A stretch of 64,000 nt of DNA from an uncultured Acidimicrobiales bacterium (GCA_937922785.1 CALAJQ010000013.1:62001-126000), one strand, 5' to 3'; shown: positions 10,304 through 20,280, counted from the stretch's first letter. The notes: generated by a model from the letters alone, not told the origin. Translations and numbers: made by a program.

Positions 10304-12022
10304 GTGACTACTACCTCGCCTTCCTCCGGTATGCATTCCGCGTCGCGGCCGACTTTCTCGTTGGGCCCAGACGACTTTGAATCGCGCAAGTTCCTGGGCA
10401 CAAACGACGAATTGGCAACGTTCAGGCCAGCAATATTGGGTGTGAGGTGGGCAACAACAGCGGTTTCGGCAGTGCTGGCAGCCTCCGAAATCATCGATGG
10501 CAATCTGGCTGTGATCAGCTGGATTGTTGCGGTTGTGGCTAACGCCTCCTACCGAAGCCTCATTCCGCTTCGGTTTAATGGATCGAGGTCAACGCTGGCT
10601 CAGCTGCTGGCCGAGGTTGTCCTCGCGGTGGCGGCGGTGGGCCTAACCGGGTTCTGGGACTCGCCACTTGTATTTACCCCTCTTTGTGCGGTGATTATTG
10701 CTGGCTTCGCTCGGGGATTTGGCTTCGCTACTCAGGTAGGAGGGGGAGCCGGAGTGGCCATTTCATTGCCCTACGTGCAAGCTGCCGAATGGGCTGCTCC
10801 TGAGGTATATCGATCCGCTCAGTGGATGGCGATTTTGGCGCTAGTCGGCATTGTGGCTGGCTACAGCCGGCGAATAAGTGGAGAAGCAGACATAAAGCAC
10901 TCGTTGGCCATTGATCGCCTCAGTCGGCTCAGCGATGCGAACTCTCTTCTGTTTAACCTGCACCGGGTCGCTCAAACGCTGCCTGCGTCGTTGGACTACA
11001 CCGAGGTGCTCGAATCGAGCCTCTCCCGCCTTCGTGGGCTGGTCGATCTTGACGCGGCTGCAATCTTGGTTCGTGAGGAGATTGACGGCACATGGGTAGT
11101 CGCAAGGCGCCAATCGGTGGGCATCAAGGGCGTTGTTTTGACCGAAGACCTGCCCTATTCAGCCCAAAGAGCCATCGCCAGTGGACGAATGGTAGTGGTG
11201 GATGAACTAGGGGACAGGGGCGGATTCTCATCGAAGGCAGTCTCAGCCATTTACGCCCCACTTATGGCCCGAGGATCTCTGATCGGGCTTCTGGGTGTGG
11301 AAGCCAACTCGATTGGCCGGTTCACGGGAAGAGACAGAGAAGTAGTTGAAGGGTTCGTAGAGCCGGTTGCGCTAGCAATTGACAATGCGAAGTGGTTCAG
11401 TCGTCTGAAGACGGCTTCAGCTGATGAAGAACGGTCCAGAATCGCTCGAGATCTGCACGACAGAATTGGCCAATCGTTGGCCTACTTGGGGTTCGAATTG
11501 GATCGGGTAGTTCGTCAAAACGGCCATGGTGCTCCGGTCGGAGACATGTTGGAGGACCTCAGAGCAGACCTCAGAGGCGTAATTGGCGAAGTTAGAGACA
11601 CGCTGTATGACCTACGTACCGACGTCGGGTCAGACAAAGATTTTGCCGCAACAATCGGCGAATTTTCCGCTCGTGTAGCGGATCGTGCCGGTTTTGAGGT
11701 GGTTCTGGACTGTGACACTGGGTCGCGAATACCAATTCTGCAAGAACGAGAAATGTGGCGAATTGCCCAAGAAGCGCTAATCAATGTGGAACGTCACGCC
11801 GATGCTAAAAGGGTGGAAATTACCTGGCGCTGCGATGGCAGCCAAGCAATGTTAGAAGTGGCCGACAACGGCAACGGCTTCGTCATTGATTCGGCTGGTC
11901 GTCTGGACTCCTACGGGATTCTGGGCATGCGGGAGCGCGCATCGAGTATTGGTGCTTCCTTTCAAGTCAAATCGGCGCCTTCAGAAGGGACGACAGTACG
12001 ATGCTTCCTAACCCAGGATTGA
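10304..12022 (+). CDS. Membrane sensor histidine kinase (GAF, HisKA_3, HATPase)
   Basis: This 572-residue sensor kinase has about six N-terminal membrane helices (roughly 45-200), a GAF domain (about 225-365), a HisKA_3 dimerisation domain with phospho-acceptor His385 (ARDLHDRIGQ), and a NarL-partner type ATPase domain (N box EALINVERHA; G boxes ADNGNGF and GILGMRERA). It would autophosphorylate and pass phosphate to the response regulator that follows with a 22 bp overlap. The two Flp pilin genes lie directly downstream, so it probably controls pilin expression; the signal sensed is unknown. Confidence 0.9.
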   Translation: MTTTSPSSGMHSASRPTFSLGPDDFESRKFLGTNDELATFRPAILGVRWATTAVSAVLAASEIIDGNLAVISWIVAVVANASYRSLIPLRFNGSRSTLAQLLAEVVLAVAAVGLTGFWDSPLVFTPLCAVIIAGFARGFGFATQVGGGAGVAISLPYVQAAEWAAPEVYRSAQWMAILALVGIVAGYSRRISGEADIKHSLAIDRLSRLSDANSLLFNLHRVAQTLPASLDYTEVLESSLSRLRGLVDLDAAAILVREEIDGTWVVARRQSVGIKGVVLTEDLPYSAQRAIASGRMVVVDELGDRGGFSSKAVSAIYAPLMARGSLIGLLGVEANSIGRFTGRDREVVEGFVEPVALAIDNAKWFSRLKTASADEERSRIARDLHDRIGQSLAYLGFELDRVVRQNGHGAPVGDMLEDLRADLRGVIGEVRDTLYDLRTDVGSDKDFAATIGEFSARVADRAGFEVVLDCDTGSRIPILQEREMWRIAQEALINVERHADAKRVEITWRCDGSQAMLEVADNGNGFVIDSAGRLDSYGILGMRERASSIGASFQVKSAPSEGTTVRCFLTQD

Positions 12023-12702
12023 CCCAACACTCTGAGGAGGTCGTTGCGCCCAATGGGCCCAAAGGCATCCGACTGATGCTGGCAGATGACCACAAGATGT
12101 TACGAGAGGGTCTCCGACGGTCAATGACCGAACGTGGATTCGACGTAGTGGGCGAGGCTCGAAATGGAGCCGAAGCAGTTGAGCTAGCAGCGGCACTCCG
12201 GCCCGACGTCTTGCTGATGGACGTCACCATGCCTGAACTCGACGGTGTTGAAGCCGCTCGCCAGATTAAGGCTCGGCTACCTGAACTTCGCATCGTGATG
12301 TTGACTATGCACGCAGATCAGGACGTTCTTGCTGAGGCCATTCGAGCTGGCGCAAACGGCTATCTAGTTAAGGACTGCAGCACCGACGAAATCGCTGAAG
12401 CAATCGAGTGTGTAGCCGACGGTGAGACTGCGTTGTCACCTCGTTTGGCCGCATCAATGTTGGCCGAAGTACGCAAGGGCTCAGGCTCACACGAGCAAGA
12501 GCGTGTAATAACCAAGCGCGAGGAAGAAGTGCTTCAGCTAATCGCTGATGGCTGCTCAACCCCCGAAGTGGCCGAACGCCTCTTTATCAGCCAAAAAACC
12601 GTCAAGAACCATCTGGCTTCCATCTATCAAAAGCTAGACGCCAGAGACCGCACACAGGCCGTCCTACAAGCGGTTCGAATGGGCATCGTCACCCTCGATT
12701 AA
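12001..12702 (+). CDS. NarL/FixJ-family response regulator
   Basis: This 233-residue protein has a receiver domain (about 22-140) with an acidic pocket (ADDHKM), predicted phospho-acceptor Asp74 (LLMDVTMP), conserved Thr (VMLTMH) and Lys (YLVKD). A LuxR-type helix-turn-helix is at about 170-233 (ITKREEEVLQLIADG; SQKTVKNHLASIYQKL). The listed ATG overlaps the kinase gene; an internal ATG at 12076 would still keep the whole receiver domain. It is cognate to the upstream kinase by position. Its closest downstream target is the first Flp pilin gene, 96 bp away, where a perfect palindrome lies at 12713-12726. Confidence 0.93.
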   Translation: MLPNPGLTQHSEEVVAPNGPKGIRLMLADDHKMLREGLRRSMTERGFDVVGEARNGAEAVELAAALRPDVLLMDVTMPELDGVEAARQIKARLPELRIVMLTMHADQDVLAEAIRAGANGYLVKDCSTDEIAEAIECVADGETALSPRLAASMLAEVRKGSGSHEQERVITKREEEVLQLIADGCSTPEVAERLFISQKTVKNHLASIYQKLDARDRTQAVLQAVRMGIVTLD

Positions 12703-12712
12703 TGGCGCTTTC

Positions 12713-12726
12713 GACCTATGTAGGTC
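12713..12726. promoter_or_regulatory. Candidate response-regulator operator upstream of the first Flp pilin gene
   Basis: The sequence GACCTATGTAGGTC is a perfect palindrome with 6-base arms around TG. It lies 10 bp after the response regulator stop and about 73 bp upstream of the pilin ATG. NarL-type regulators bind short inverted repeats, so this is a reasonable binding site, but no second copy was found to support it. Confidence 0.4.
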
Positions 12727-12798
12727 AGCGGGTATCGGGCCGATCTTTTTTGGGACAGCCCACACGGGTCCAAATAACAAACACGGAGAAAATCCAAA

Positions 12799-12996
12799 AT
12801 GCTTCATTTCGAATTCATCAAGAGCTTCCTAACTGCTCAGGCAAAGACCGAGCGAGGCGCAACCCTCGTTGAGTACGCACTTCTAGTAGCACTCATCGCT
12901 GTTGTATGCATCGCAGCTGTAACCGTTCTTGGTCAGTCAGCTTCTGCGAAGTTCTCAGACGTGAACTCAAACATCAACGGCGCATCAAGCAGCTAA
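12799..12996 (+). CDS. flp: Flp/Fap-type pilin, first copy
   Basis: This 65-residue pilin has a short basic leader followed by ERGATLVEYALLVALIAVV, where the Flp signature places Glu five residues after the prepilin peptidase cleavage point and the hydrophobic helix packs the pilus core. Cleavage would fall in the RGA region after the positive segment KTERGA, leaving a mature pilin of about 45-50 residues with a Ser-rich end. The ribosome site is ggagaaa, nine bases before the ATG. A strong terminator follows at 13010, so this copy is expected to be the abundant major pilin. Its assembly proteins are encoded at 1-6002. Confidence 0.93.
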   Translation: MLHFEFIKSFLTAQAKTERGATLVEYALLVALIAVVCIAAVTVLGQSASAKFSDVNSNINGASSS

Positions 12997-13009
12997 TTGA
13001 TTTGAGGTG

Positions 13010-13050
13010 GGTGGCAGCGGCTTCGGCTGCTGCCACCTATCCATTTTTCT
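13010..13050 (+). terminator. Intrinsic terminator between the two pilin genes
   Basis: A 12-bp GC-rich stem (13010-13021 pairing with 13026-13037, one G-U pair) closes on a UUCG tetraloop and is followed by a U-rich stretch from 13044. This is a very stable factor-independent terminator. It would separate high expression of the first pilin gene from the second. Confidence 0.9.
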
Positions 13051-13076
13051 AGCCCCTTCTAAAGACAGGGTCAGCA

Positions 13077-13280
13077 ATGGTTAATGCAATTGTTAACGCA
13101 GAAGCTGAAACTGAAGAAGGTTCCCGGCAACGACGAAATCAACGTGGCGCGACGCTGGTCGAGTATGCACTATTAGTTGCACTCTTGGCATTAGTTATGG
13201 CTACAGCGGTTGAGTTTCTCGGCGAAGGCACCAGCGCTCGGTTTCAAAGCGTGAACGTTCCCTTCGAGGATTCGCCTTAA
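13077..13280 (+). CDS. Flp-type pilin, second copy
   Basis: This 67-residue paralogue of the upstream pilin has a longer hydrophilic leader (about 25 residues, with RQRRNQ) and the same core RGATLVEYALLVALLALV. Its C-terminus is acidic (VPFEDSP) instead of Ser-rich. It lies behind the terminator at 13010, so it is probably made at a lower level, perhaps as a minor or tip pilin. The long Glu-rich leader is unusual, because Flp leaders are usually short. Confidence 0.88.
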   Translation: MVNAIVNAEAETEEGSRQRRNQRGATLVEYALLVALLALVMATAVEFLGEGTSARFQSVNVPFEDSP

Positions 13281-13328
13281 CGGCTGGGTCGGCATTCACA
13301 ATGTGAGTGTCAAACCCGATAGGAACCA

Positions 13329-15098
13329 ATGGTTCTTATCGCCCCCGAAGAGAATTCTGGCGGGAAGCCCACCGACGCTAGTTCGGTACAAGACCAACTC
13401 AGTAAAGGTGGGCTTCTAAGCCAAGCTCAACTCAGATCTCCGATAGCACTAGCTATCGGACTTCTTGCTTTTTACTGCCTGATTTCACTGTTTATGGATC
13501 CGGGCGGCTACCTAAGCACCGACACAGGCGGCAAGACGGCCACGGTTGCGGGGATGTCAGACCGGAACGACTGGACACCTGACGTGGGCTACTGGGCGTC
13601 AGAGTGGGACTCTTCAGGCGAACTCCACCCTTATTGGGGCACTGAGCGCCAGGGGGACATCTGGGTGAACGTCACTTCGCTGCCGATGATTTTGGCGGCC
13701 CGCCCTCTGTGGGATCTCGGGGGTGAGCGAGCCGTATTGCTGCTGCCGATGCTGGGATCGATCTTTGCTGCGCTAGCGGCGGGGCGTCTTAGTTTGCAGT
13801 TCGGAGCTCGGGAGTCTTGGCCCACTGTGCTGGTTGTGGGTCTTGCCTCGCCGGTTGCGGTCTACGCGCTGGACTTCTGGGAACACAGTATTGGTCTGGC
13901 CCTTATGGGCTGGGGCTTCTCATGGTCGCTTGACGCTGTAGGAGCGTCGGTGGCGGGCCGGTCCTTGCGCTTTGCGTTGGGCTCGTCGGCTGGGGCTGGG
14001 TTGGCCTTCGGGTTCGCAGCAAACCTAAGGCAAGAGGCTTTGATTTATGGCTTCGTAACGGGACTCTATTTAGTCTGGAGCACTTGGCGGCTGCGCTCTG
14101 ATGGCGACTATTTCCGGTGGGCACTTCCGGCGGTCAGCATGGCCGCTGGAACAATGGTGATGTTGGGGGCCAACGTTGCCCTTGAACGTGTGATCTTTGG
14201 TGGATCGGCACGAGCCGGCCGGTCTGTAGCCACGGTGTCAGGTGTTGGCCAAGCGGGAACGCAGCTGCGGCTAACGGAGGCGGGAATCACCTTTGCTTCG
14301 CCGGTCAACACCGACCACTGGACCGCAGTGTTGCTAGGGGCCATCTTGGTGTGCGGTCTTGTGTGGACCACCGTCGGCCACCTTCGGAGTACTGAGATGC
14401 GGCGACCTTTGGCTTTGGTGGGCATGAGTGTCCTGGTGATCCTGATTCGGTTGGTCACCTTCGGCCCCACCTTCATCTCGGGAATGTTGGCCGCCGCACC
14501 ACTGGCCGGCGCAGGCATGGCATTGGCTTGGATCCAGAAACGGCACACACCGCTGATCTTGGCAGTGGCACCCTTGCCTCTGGTTTGGTTCTTCCAGTTT
14601 CCCGGAGCCGCTGCGCCTCAATGGGGCGGTCGGTACATCTTGGCCACTGGCCTCCTGCTGACGGCATACGCGATGGGGCAGTGGCAGAAGTTTGGCAACA
14701 CCTTCGCGCAGTGGTCCAAGGCTCTTGTTGTTGCAAGCGGACTGGTCACAATGATCGGACTAGCGTTCTTGAGCCAACGATCTCACGGATTTGCCGAAGG
14801 TACTCAAGCGCTGGCAGACAGGCCAGAACCAGTGATGATTTTCGACAACCCTTTCCTGCCCCGCGAGTCGGGCCCGGTGGGGGTTGATGAACGGTGGTTA
14901 GCGGCGTGGAACCGTGAGACTAGAGACGATGCAGCCCAGGTGGTGCTGGACGCCGGATTTTCCAGTTTTGCCTATGTTGGCTCGCCTGATGAAAACTATG
15001 TGCGTTTCGAAGGTTTCGAGCCAACCGCTCGTGTCGCAATCGTTCTGATTGAGGGCGCTGAGACTGTGTTTGTCACTACGTATGAGCGAGTGTCATAG
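13329..15098 (+). CDS. Polytopic membrane protein, GT-C-like, next to pilin genes
   Basis: This 589-residue protein has about eleven hydrophobic helices. A long first extracytoplasmic loop (about residues 60-115) is rich in Asp, Trp and Tyr, including DPGGYLSTDTGGKTA and an ELHPYWGTERQGD segment, as in GT-C glycosyltransferases that use polyprenyl-phosphate sugars. The C-terminal 100 residues form a soluble domain. It starts 48 bp after the second pilin gene and may be transcribed with it. Together with the protein at 6002 this makes two large GT-C-like proteins each adjacent to pilus genes. Substrate and reaction are unknown. Confidence 0.55.
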   Translation: MVLIAPEENSGGKPTDASSVQDQLSKGGLLSQAQLRSPIALAIGLLAFYCLISLFMDPGGYLSTDTGGKTATVAGMSDRNDWTPDVGYWASEWDSSGELHPYWGTERQGDIWVNVTSLPMILAARPLWDLGGERAVLLLPMLGSIFAALAAGRLSLQFGARESWPTVLVVGLASPVAVYALDFWEHSIGLALMGWGFSWSLDAVGASVAGRSLRFALGSSAGAGLAFGFAANLRQEALIYGFVTGLYLVWSTWRLRSDGDYFRWALPAVSMAAGTMVMLGANVALERVIFGGSARAGRSVATVSGVGQAGTQLRLTEAGITFASPVNTDHWTAVLLGAILVCGLVWTTVGHLRSTEMRRPLALVGMSVLVILIRLVTFGPTFISGMLAAAPLAGAGMALAWIQKRHTPLILAVAPLPLVWFFQFPGAAAPQWGGRYILATGLLLTAYAMGQWQKFGNTFAQWSKALVVASGLVTMIGLAFLSQRSHGFAEGTQALADRPEPVMIFDNPFLPRESGPVGVDERWLAAWNRETRDDAAQVVLDAGFSSFAYVGSPDENYVRFEGFEPTARVAIVLIEGAETVFVTTYERVS

Positions 15099-15119
15099 GT
15101 CGCCAATAGGCTCGCCTTA

Positions 15120-17990
15120 GTGGGCAACAAGATCATCATCAAAGGTGCCAGAGAGCACAACCTTCAGAACATCGACCTCGAACTTCCTCGTGACAAGCTA
15201 ATCGTGCTGACCGGCCTATCAGGCTCTGGCAAGAGCTCGTTGGCATTCGACACCGTCTATGCAGAGGGGCAGCGCCGCTACGTCGAGTCGTTGTCGGCCT
15301 ATGCCCGTCAGTTCCTCGGGCAGATGGACAAGCCGGACGTCGACTTCATCGAGGGCTTGTCACCGGCAATCTCGATAGACCAAAAGACCGCCAGTCGAAA
15401 CCCTCGCTCCACCGTTGGCACCGTCACCGAAATCTATGACTATCTGCGGCTGCTGTTCGCTCGCGTTGGCGTCCCGCACGACCCCGACACTGGTGAGCGG
15501 CTCGAACGCCAGACCCCGCAGCAAATTGTTGACAAGGTATTGAGGCTTGAAGACGGCACCCGGTTCCAGGTCCTGGCACCGGTGGTCAAGGGTCGCAAGG
15601 GAACCTATGAAACCTTGCTTGGTGATCTAGCCCAACAGGGTTTCGCCCGGGCGATCGTTGACGGGGAACTGATTGAGCTGTCTGGTGATCTCCCCGAGCT
15701 TGAACGTTATGAGACCCACGACATCAAAGTCGTGGTTGATCGTTTGGTTCGTCGTGACGGCATCGACCGACGCTTGACCGAGTCCATGGAAACCGCGTTG
15801 ACTTTGGCCGACGGCGTTGCCGAGATTGAAATTGTTCCGCCAAGAGACGCCGAGGTTGATGCAGAGGCCGAGCCTGAGATATTGGTGTTCTCCCAGCACC
15901 TGGCCAGACCGAGTGACGGCAAAAGCTTCGACGATCTGGCGCCCAGGAACTTCTCGTTCAACTCTCCCTATGGCGCGTGTACTGCTTGTGATGGTTTAGG
16001 TAATGCTTATGAGGTTGACGCCGAACTGGTTGTTCCCAATCCCGAACTAACGCTGGAAGAAGGAGCGATCCATCCGTGGGCCGGAGGGCGCAGCCGCTAC
16101 TTCGGCCGCCTGGTTGAGTCAGTTTGTGAGCAAAACAAGATCCCCACGAACAAGCCCTGGGAGAAGCTAACCGCGAAGCAGAAGGATCTGCTGCTTTACG
16201 GCGGCAACACCGACAAGGTCGTGGTGCGTTACAAGAACCGATACGGACGGGTACGCACCTACAACGCGAACTACGAAGGCGCCTTGCCTTATCTTCGTCG
16301 CCGCCATTCCGAATCTGAAAGTGATAGCGCCCGGGATCAGATCGAGGGCTACATGAGGCAGGTCAACTGCAACACGTGCCATGGGGCCCGGCTGAATCCG
16401 CTAACCCTGGCGTGCACTATTGACGGGCATTCAATCGCTGACATCACGATGCTGTCCATTCGCGATGCGGCTGAGGTCTTGTTGGGACTTGAGCTGAGCG
16501 ATCGGGAAATGCTTATCGCCGAACGGGTAGTGAAGGAGATCAACGCCCGCCTAAGTTTCCTTCTCAACGTGGGTCTGGGTTACCTGTCGATGAGTCGGGC
16601 TGCCAACACACTTTCTGGAGGCGAGGCGCAACGCATCCGGCTGGCCAGTCAGATCGGGTCGGGCCTGGTTGGTGTGCTGTACGTTCTTGATGAGCCTTCC
16701 ATTGGCTTGCATCAGCGTGACAACGCCAAGCTGATCGAGACGCTCCAACATCTGCGCGAGTTGGGCAACACCGTGATGGTTGTCGAGCACGACGAAGAGA
16801 CCATCAAAGTTGCAGACCATGTTGTGGACATTGGTCCTGGCGCGGGTGAGCATGGCGGCGAAGTTGTTTACAGCGGCCCAGTAAAGGGTTTGTTGAAGCG
16901 GCGCGCCTCAGTAACTGGCCAATACCTAAGTGGCAAGAAGTCAATCCCGGTTCCGGAGATGCGACGGGAGCCAACCGACAAGTCGCTGGTCCTCAAGGGC
17001 GCCCGCGAGCACAACTTGAAGAACCTCGACGTTGAGATTCCGCTAGGACTTTTTGTTGCGGTCACCGGCGTTTCGGGTTCTGGCAAGTCAACCATGGTCA
17101 ATGGCATCTTGCTGAAGGCTTTGATGCAGAAGATCTACAAGTCAAAGGTGCCGCCTGGTCTTCACAAGTCGCTTACGGGCCTGGACAACTTGGACAAGGT
17201 CATCAACATTGACCAAAGCCCAATCGGGCGCACGCCAAGGTCTAACCCGGCCACCTACACCGGTGTTTGGGATCATGTGCGGAAGCTGTTCGCCCAGACG
17301 AATGAGTCAAAGGTTCGTGGCTATCAACCGGGCCGGTTCAGCTTCAACGTTTCCGGCGGCCGCTGCGAGGCTTGCAGCGGTGACGGCACCATCAAAATCG
17401 AGATGCACTTCTTGCCCGACGTCTACGTCCCGTGTGAGATTTGTAAGGGCGCCCGATACAACCGGGACACTTTGGAGATCACCTTCAAAGGCAAGACCGT
17501 GGCCGACATCTTGCACATGCCGATTGCCGAAGGTTTGGAGTTCTTCGCGAATCAACCGCCCATCGCCCGTCACCTGCAAACGTTGGTTGATGTTGGCCTT
17601 GGTTACGTCCGGTTGGGTCAGCCTGCTCCGACTCTTTCCGGCGGTGAAGCCCAACGAGTGAAGCTGGCATCAGAGTTGGCGAAGCGATCGACAGGGCACA
17701 CGATCTATCTGCTGGACGAGCCAACCACCGGGCTTCACTTCGAGGACATTAGGCGGTTGCTTACTGTGCTGACTCGTCTGGTTGATCAGGGCAACACGGT
17801 GTTGGTGATCGAACACAACCTTGACGTCATCAAGACTGCCGACTGGATCATCGACCTTGGTCCCGAAGGCGGGGATGGCGGCGGAACAATCGTGGCCGAG
17901 GGCTCGCCAGAAACTGTGGCGAAGGTGAAAGCCAGTCACACCGGGTTCTTCCTAAAGGAGATCCTAAAGGGCCGCTCAGCCCCCAAATAG
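15120..17990 (+). CDS. uvrA: UvrA, excinuclease ABC subunit A
   Basis: UvrA is the DNA-damage sensor ATPase of nucleotide excision repair and hands the lesion to UvrB. At 956 residues it has normal length and is complete: first Walker [10 protein letters not shown] (about 32-40), first zinc module (CTACDGLG and CNTCHGARL), first ABC signature LSGGEAQRI, second Walker [10 protein letters not shown] (about 655), second zinc module ([17 protein letters not shown]) and second signature LSGGEAQRV. The start codon is GTG at 15120; no closer in-frame ATG keeps the conserved [15 protein letters not shown] opening. uvrA, uvrB and uvrC are all in this window but in three separate transcription units. 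Confidence 0.98.
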   Translation: MGNKIIIKGAREHNLQNIDLELPRDKLIVLTGLSGSGKSSLAFDTVYAEGQRRYVESLSAYARQFLGQMDKPDVDFIEGLSPAISIDQKTASRNPRSTVGTVTEIYDYLRLLFARVGVPHDPDTGERLERQTPQQIVDKVLRLEDGTRFQVLAPVVKGRKGTYETLLGDLAQQGFARAIVDGELIELSGDLPELERYETHDIKVVVDRLVRRDGIDRRLTESMETALTLADGVAEIEIVPPRDAEVDAEAEPEILVFSQHLARPSDGKSFDDLAPRNFSFNSPYGACTACDGLGNAYEVDAELVVPNPELTLEEGAIHPWAGGRSRYFGRLVESVCEQNKIPTNKPWEKLTAKQKDLLLYGGNTDKVVVRYKNRYGRVRTYNANYEGALPYLRRRHSESESDSARDQIEGYMRQVNCNTCHGARLNPLTLACTIDGHSIADITMLSIRDAAEVLLGLELSDREMLIAERVVKEINARLSFLLNVGLGYLSMSRAANTLSGGEAQRIRLASQIGSGLVGVLYVLDEPSIGLHQRDNAKLIETLQHLRELGNTVMVVEHDEETIKVADHVVDIGPGAGEHGGEVVYSGPVKGLLKRRASVTGQYLSGKKSIPVPEMRREPTDKSLVLKGAREHNLKNLDVEIPLGLFVAVTGVSGSGKSTMVNGILLKALMQKIYKSKVPPGLHKSLTGLDNLDKVINIDQSPIGRTPRSNPATYTGVWDHVRKLFAQTNESKVRGYQPGRFSFNVSGGRCEACSGDGTIKIEMHFLPDVYVPCEICKGARYNRDTLEITFKGKTVADILHMPIAEGLEFFANQPPIARHLQTLVDVGLGYVRLGQPAPTLSGGEAQRVKLASELAKRSTGHTIYLLDEPTTGLHFEDIRRLLTVLTRLVDQGNTVLVIEHNLDVIKTADWIIDLGPEGGDGGGTIVAEGSPETVAKVKASHTGFFLKEILKGRSAPK

Positions 17991-18006
17991 GTAGAAATGA
18001 CCGGCG

Positions 18007-19329
18007 TTAGCGGCCAGTTGCTCTTACTACGGTCCTCACGGTTCTAACCAAGATGCCGAGGTCGAGAACTAGTGACTGACGTCGTAGGTAGTACAGGTCA
18101 TATTGGAGCTTCTCGCGGGCGTCTTCTTCATCAGCGCCGTAGGGATACATGATCTGGGCCCAACCGGTAACACCCGGCCGGACTAGGTGGCGAACGTCAT
18201 AAAACGGGATCTTCTCACGAAGACGCTCCACATAGTGAAGCTGTTCGGGCCGAGGCCCAACTATGGACAGATCGCCGCGCAAGATGTTCCACGCCTGGGG
18301 GAGCTCATCGATGTGGGTCTTGCGGAGGAAGGTGCCCAGCGGAGTTACACGTGGATCGTTAGAGACTGTCCATTCGGCCGGGCCGTCGGATCCGACCATC
18401 GAGCGGAACTTGTAGATCTTGAACGGGTCGCCATCTTTGCCAACTCGGGTTTGGGTGTAGAGGAGCGGACCCTTGTTGGCGAACATGTTGCCAACAAAGA
18501 TTGCGAGTCCGACTGGTAGCAACACACCTACCGCGATGATCCCCACAAAGATGTCAACTATTCGCTTGGCCCGAACGTATTGGGCGCGGTGAATCTCGCC
18601 TATGTCAAACAGCAGAGAGACTCTCTCAAGATCAGCGATCGGAATCTTGCCGAGATACTCCTCGGTGAAAAGTGAGATCGTTCTGACGCGCACGCCTCCA
18701 TGGTGCAGCGTCGCCGCCTGGCTAACCACTTCAGAATCAGCCAGCGAAGCAGAATCCAACACAAGTAGATCAGGGTTGGTTGCTCGAGCCGCGCTGACAA
18801 GGGGTTGCTCGCCCGGACTGACTGGCGAGATGCTGCCAGCGTCAATGTGGCCTACCAAAATCGCACGGCTCTTGTGGTCGTTCGAAAGTTCAGTGGCGAA
18901 GGCGGCTCGGTCTTCGCTGCGGCCCACAAAGAAAACACGGGTTGCAGCGAAGCCGGTCAAATCTCGCTGCAGATTCCAAGCCGTTAGTGCGATGGGAACA
19001 AACGTGAGCGAGATTCCAGTTACGACAGCACGGGGGAGCAGCGGCGAGCCCAGGACAAGTTGTGTCATTGAGATTGCGACTACGGCTACACCGACGCTAG
19101 AGATGGCTGCTGTTGTGGCTGAGCTTCGGGTCTTGGGTAACCCCGGTAGGCCAGCAGCGTAGGAGGCGGCCAGTAGCACCGACACGAAGGCCACGATCCA
19201 AGGGAAGCGCCAGTTAGCAACTGGGTCATAAAGCTCTGGAGCCCAGCTCCGAGCGTGGGCAACGGTGAAGAAGCCGCTAAGCGCGAGAGTTCCTCCCACA
19301 AGTGTCAACTTTGCTAGTTGACGTCTCAC
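18007..19329 (-). CDS. Polyprenyl-phosphate sugar-1-phosphate transferase (WbaP/CpsE family)
   Basis: This 440-residue membrane enzyme would start exopolysaccharide or glycan repeat-unit assembly by moving a sugar-1-phosphate onto undecaprenyl phosphate. The N-terminal 110 residues form about four helices, then comes a Rossmann-like domain (about 120-230). The catalytic C-terminal domain (about 245-440) has the membrane re-entrant start RAKRIVDIFVG, then FKIYKFRSM, the DELPQAWNILRGDLSIVGPRP core and PGVTGWAQI. All key motifs are intact. It stands alone, convergent to uvrA (16 bp between them), without neighbouring glycosyltransferases. Confidence 0.93.
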   Translation of the reverse strand: MRRQLAKLTLVGGTLALSGFFTVAHARSWAPELYDPVANWRFPWIVAFVSVLLAASYAAGLPGLPKTRSSATTAAISSVGVAVVAISMTQLVLGSPLLPRAVVTGISLTFVPIALTAWNLQRDLTGFAATRVFFVGRSEDRAAFATELSNDHKSRAILVGHIDAGSISPVSPGEQPLVSAARATNPDLLVLDSASLADSEVVSQAATLHHGGVRVRTISLFTEEYLGKIPIADLERVSLLFDIGEIHRAQYVRAKRIVDIFVGIIAVGVLLPVGLAIFVGNMFANKGPLLYTQTRVGKDGDPFKIYKFRSMVGSDGPAEWTVSNDPRVTPLGTFLRKTHIDELPQAWNILRGDLSIVGPRPEQLHYVERLREKIPFYDVRHLVRPGVTGWAQIMYPYGADEEDAREKLQYDLYYLRRQSLVLDLGILVRTVRTVVRATGR

Positions 19330-19452
19330 CTATGTACCGACCTGGCGCACATGTGGTTCCAATCGGCATGTTGGCAATGTGTTGTTAGGGGTCGTGATAT
19401 TAGCCATCCTGACAATGAGGCACTGGGGCCAAAATCGGCCTAATGTCCGCTT

Positions 19453-20280
19453 ATGCAGCTAGAAAACCAAGTAGCAGTCATCACCGGTGGGGCCAACGGA
19501 ATCGGCAGGGCGATCGCGCAGCGATACGGAAACGAGGGCGCCAAGATCGTCATTGGAGACTTGTTGGCAGAACACGGCGAAGCCACTGTCGCCGAGCTAA
19601 AGACTGCGGGAATCGAGGTCACATTTGGCCAGCTGGAAGCTTCAAGCAAGGAGTCAAACGAGGCCTTAGCCGACCTGGCCGTGAGCACATATGGCGGGTA
19701 TGACGTTCTAGTCACCGCAGCTGGAATCAGCCACAGTGAATACGTGTCGGGCGACCGCGAGGGCTACCTCAAGTACATGGGGGCCGTCGGCGAAATGGCG
19801 TTGGCCCCTGCACACGCTTTCGCTCAGCTCGAGGTTGAGGCGTGGTCGAAAGTGATCGACGTAAACCTGACCGGAACTTTCTACGCGATGCAGGCTGCCA
19901 CAACCCGCATGCTTGATGCTGGCACGCACGGGCGGATCGTCACCATTGCATCAATCGCTGCCAAGAACCCCGATGCGGGCCCGGTTGCCTACACAGTCTC
20001 CAAGGCCGGCGTTTGGATGCTGACCAAGAAGGCGGCACGGCAGTTGGCGCCTGCGAACATTCGGGTTAACTCGATCGGCCCTGGCTATATAAACACAAAC
20101 ATGACCAACGTCTTTGATGAGATCGACGAAGTCCGTGAACGGCTGATGGCCCAGGTCCCGATGGGGCGCAAAGGCAACCCCGAAGAGATCGCTAGTGCAG
20201 CTTTGTTTCTAGTAAGCAGCGAGTCGAGCTACATGACCGGGGAGATATTGCACCCCGATGGTGGCTACTTCACCGAGTGA
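19453..20280 (+). CDS. SDR-family oxidoreductase
   Basis: This 275-residue NAD(P)-dependent short-chain dehydrogenase has the cofactor motif GGANGIGRA (about 12-20), Asp at the end of the second strand (IVIGDLL) suggesting NAD preference, a catalytic Ser in the IVTIASIA strand, and YTVSKAG with the catalytic Tyr and Lys. The usual NNAG is replaced by TAAG. An insert of about 25 residues after it (SGDREGYLKYMG region) is longer than in typical FabG-like enzymes and may shape the substrate pocket. The substrate is unknown. The 3' end overlaps the convergent gene at 20265 by 16 bp. Confidence 0.88.
   Translation: MQLENQVAVITGGANGIGRAIAQRYGNEGAKIVIGDLLAEHGEATVAELKTAGIEVTFGQLEASSKESNEALADLAVSTYGGYDVLVTAAGISHSEYVSGDREGYLKYMGAVGEMALAPAHAFAQLEVEAWSKVIDVNLTGTFYAMQAATTRMLDAGTHGRIVTIASIAAKNPDAGPVAYTVSKAGVWMLTKKAARQLAPANIRVNSIGPGYINTNMTNVFDEIDEVRERLMAQVPMGRKGNPEEIASAALFLVSSESSYMTGEILHPDGGYFTE

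Noticed and set aside
12001-12076. Later ATG at 12076 as the response-regulator start
   Set aside because: Both are possible; the earlier ATG was kept because the overlap with the kinase gene suggests coupling, but the N-terminal 25 residues are not domain sequence.
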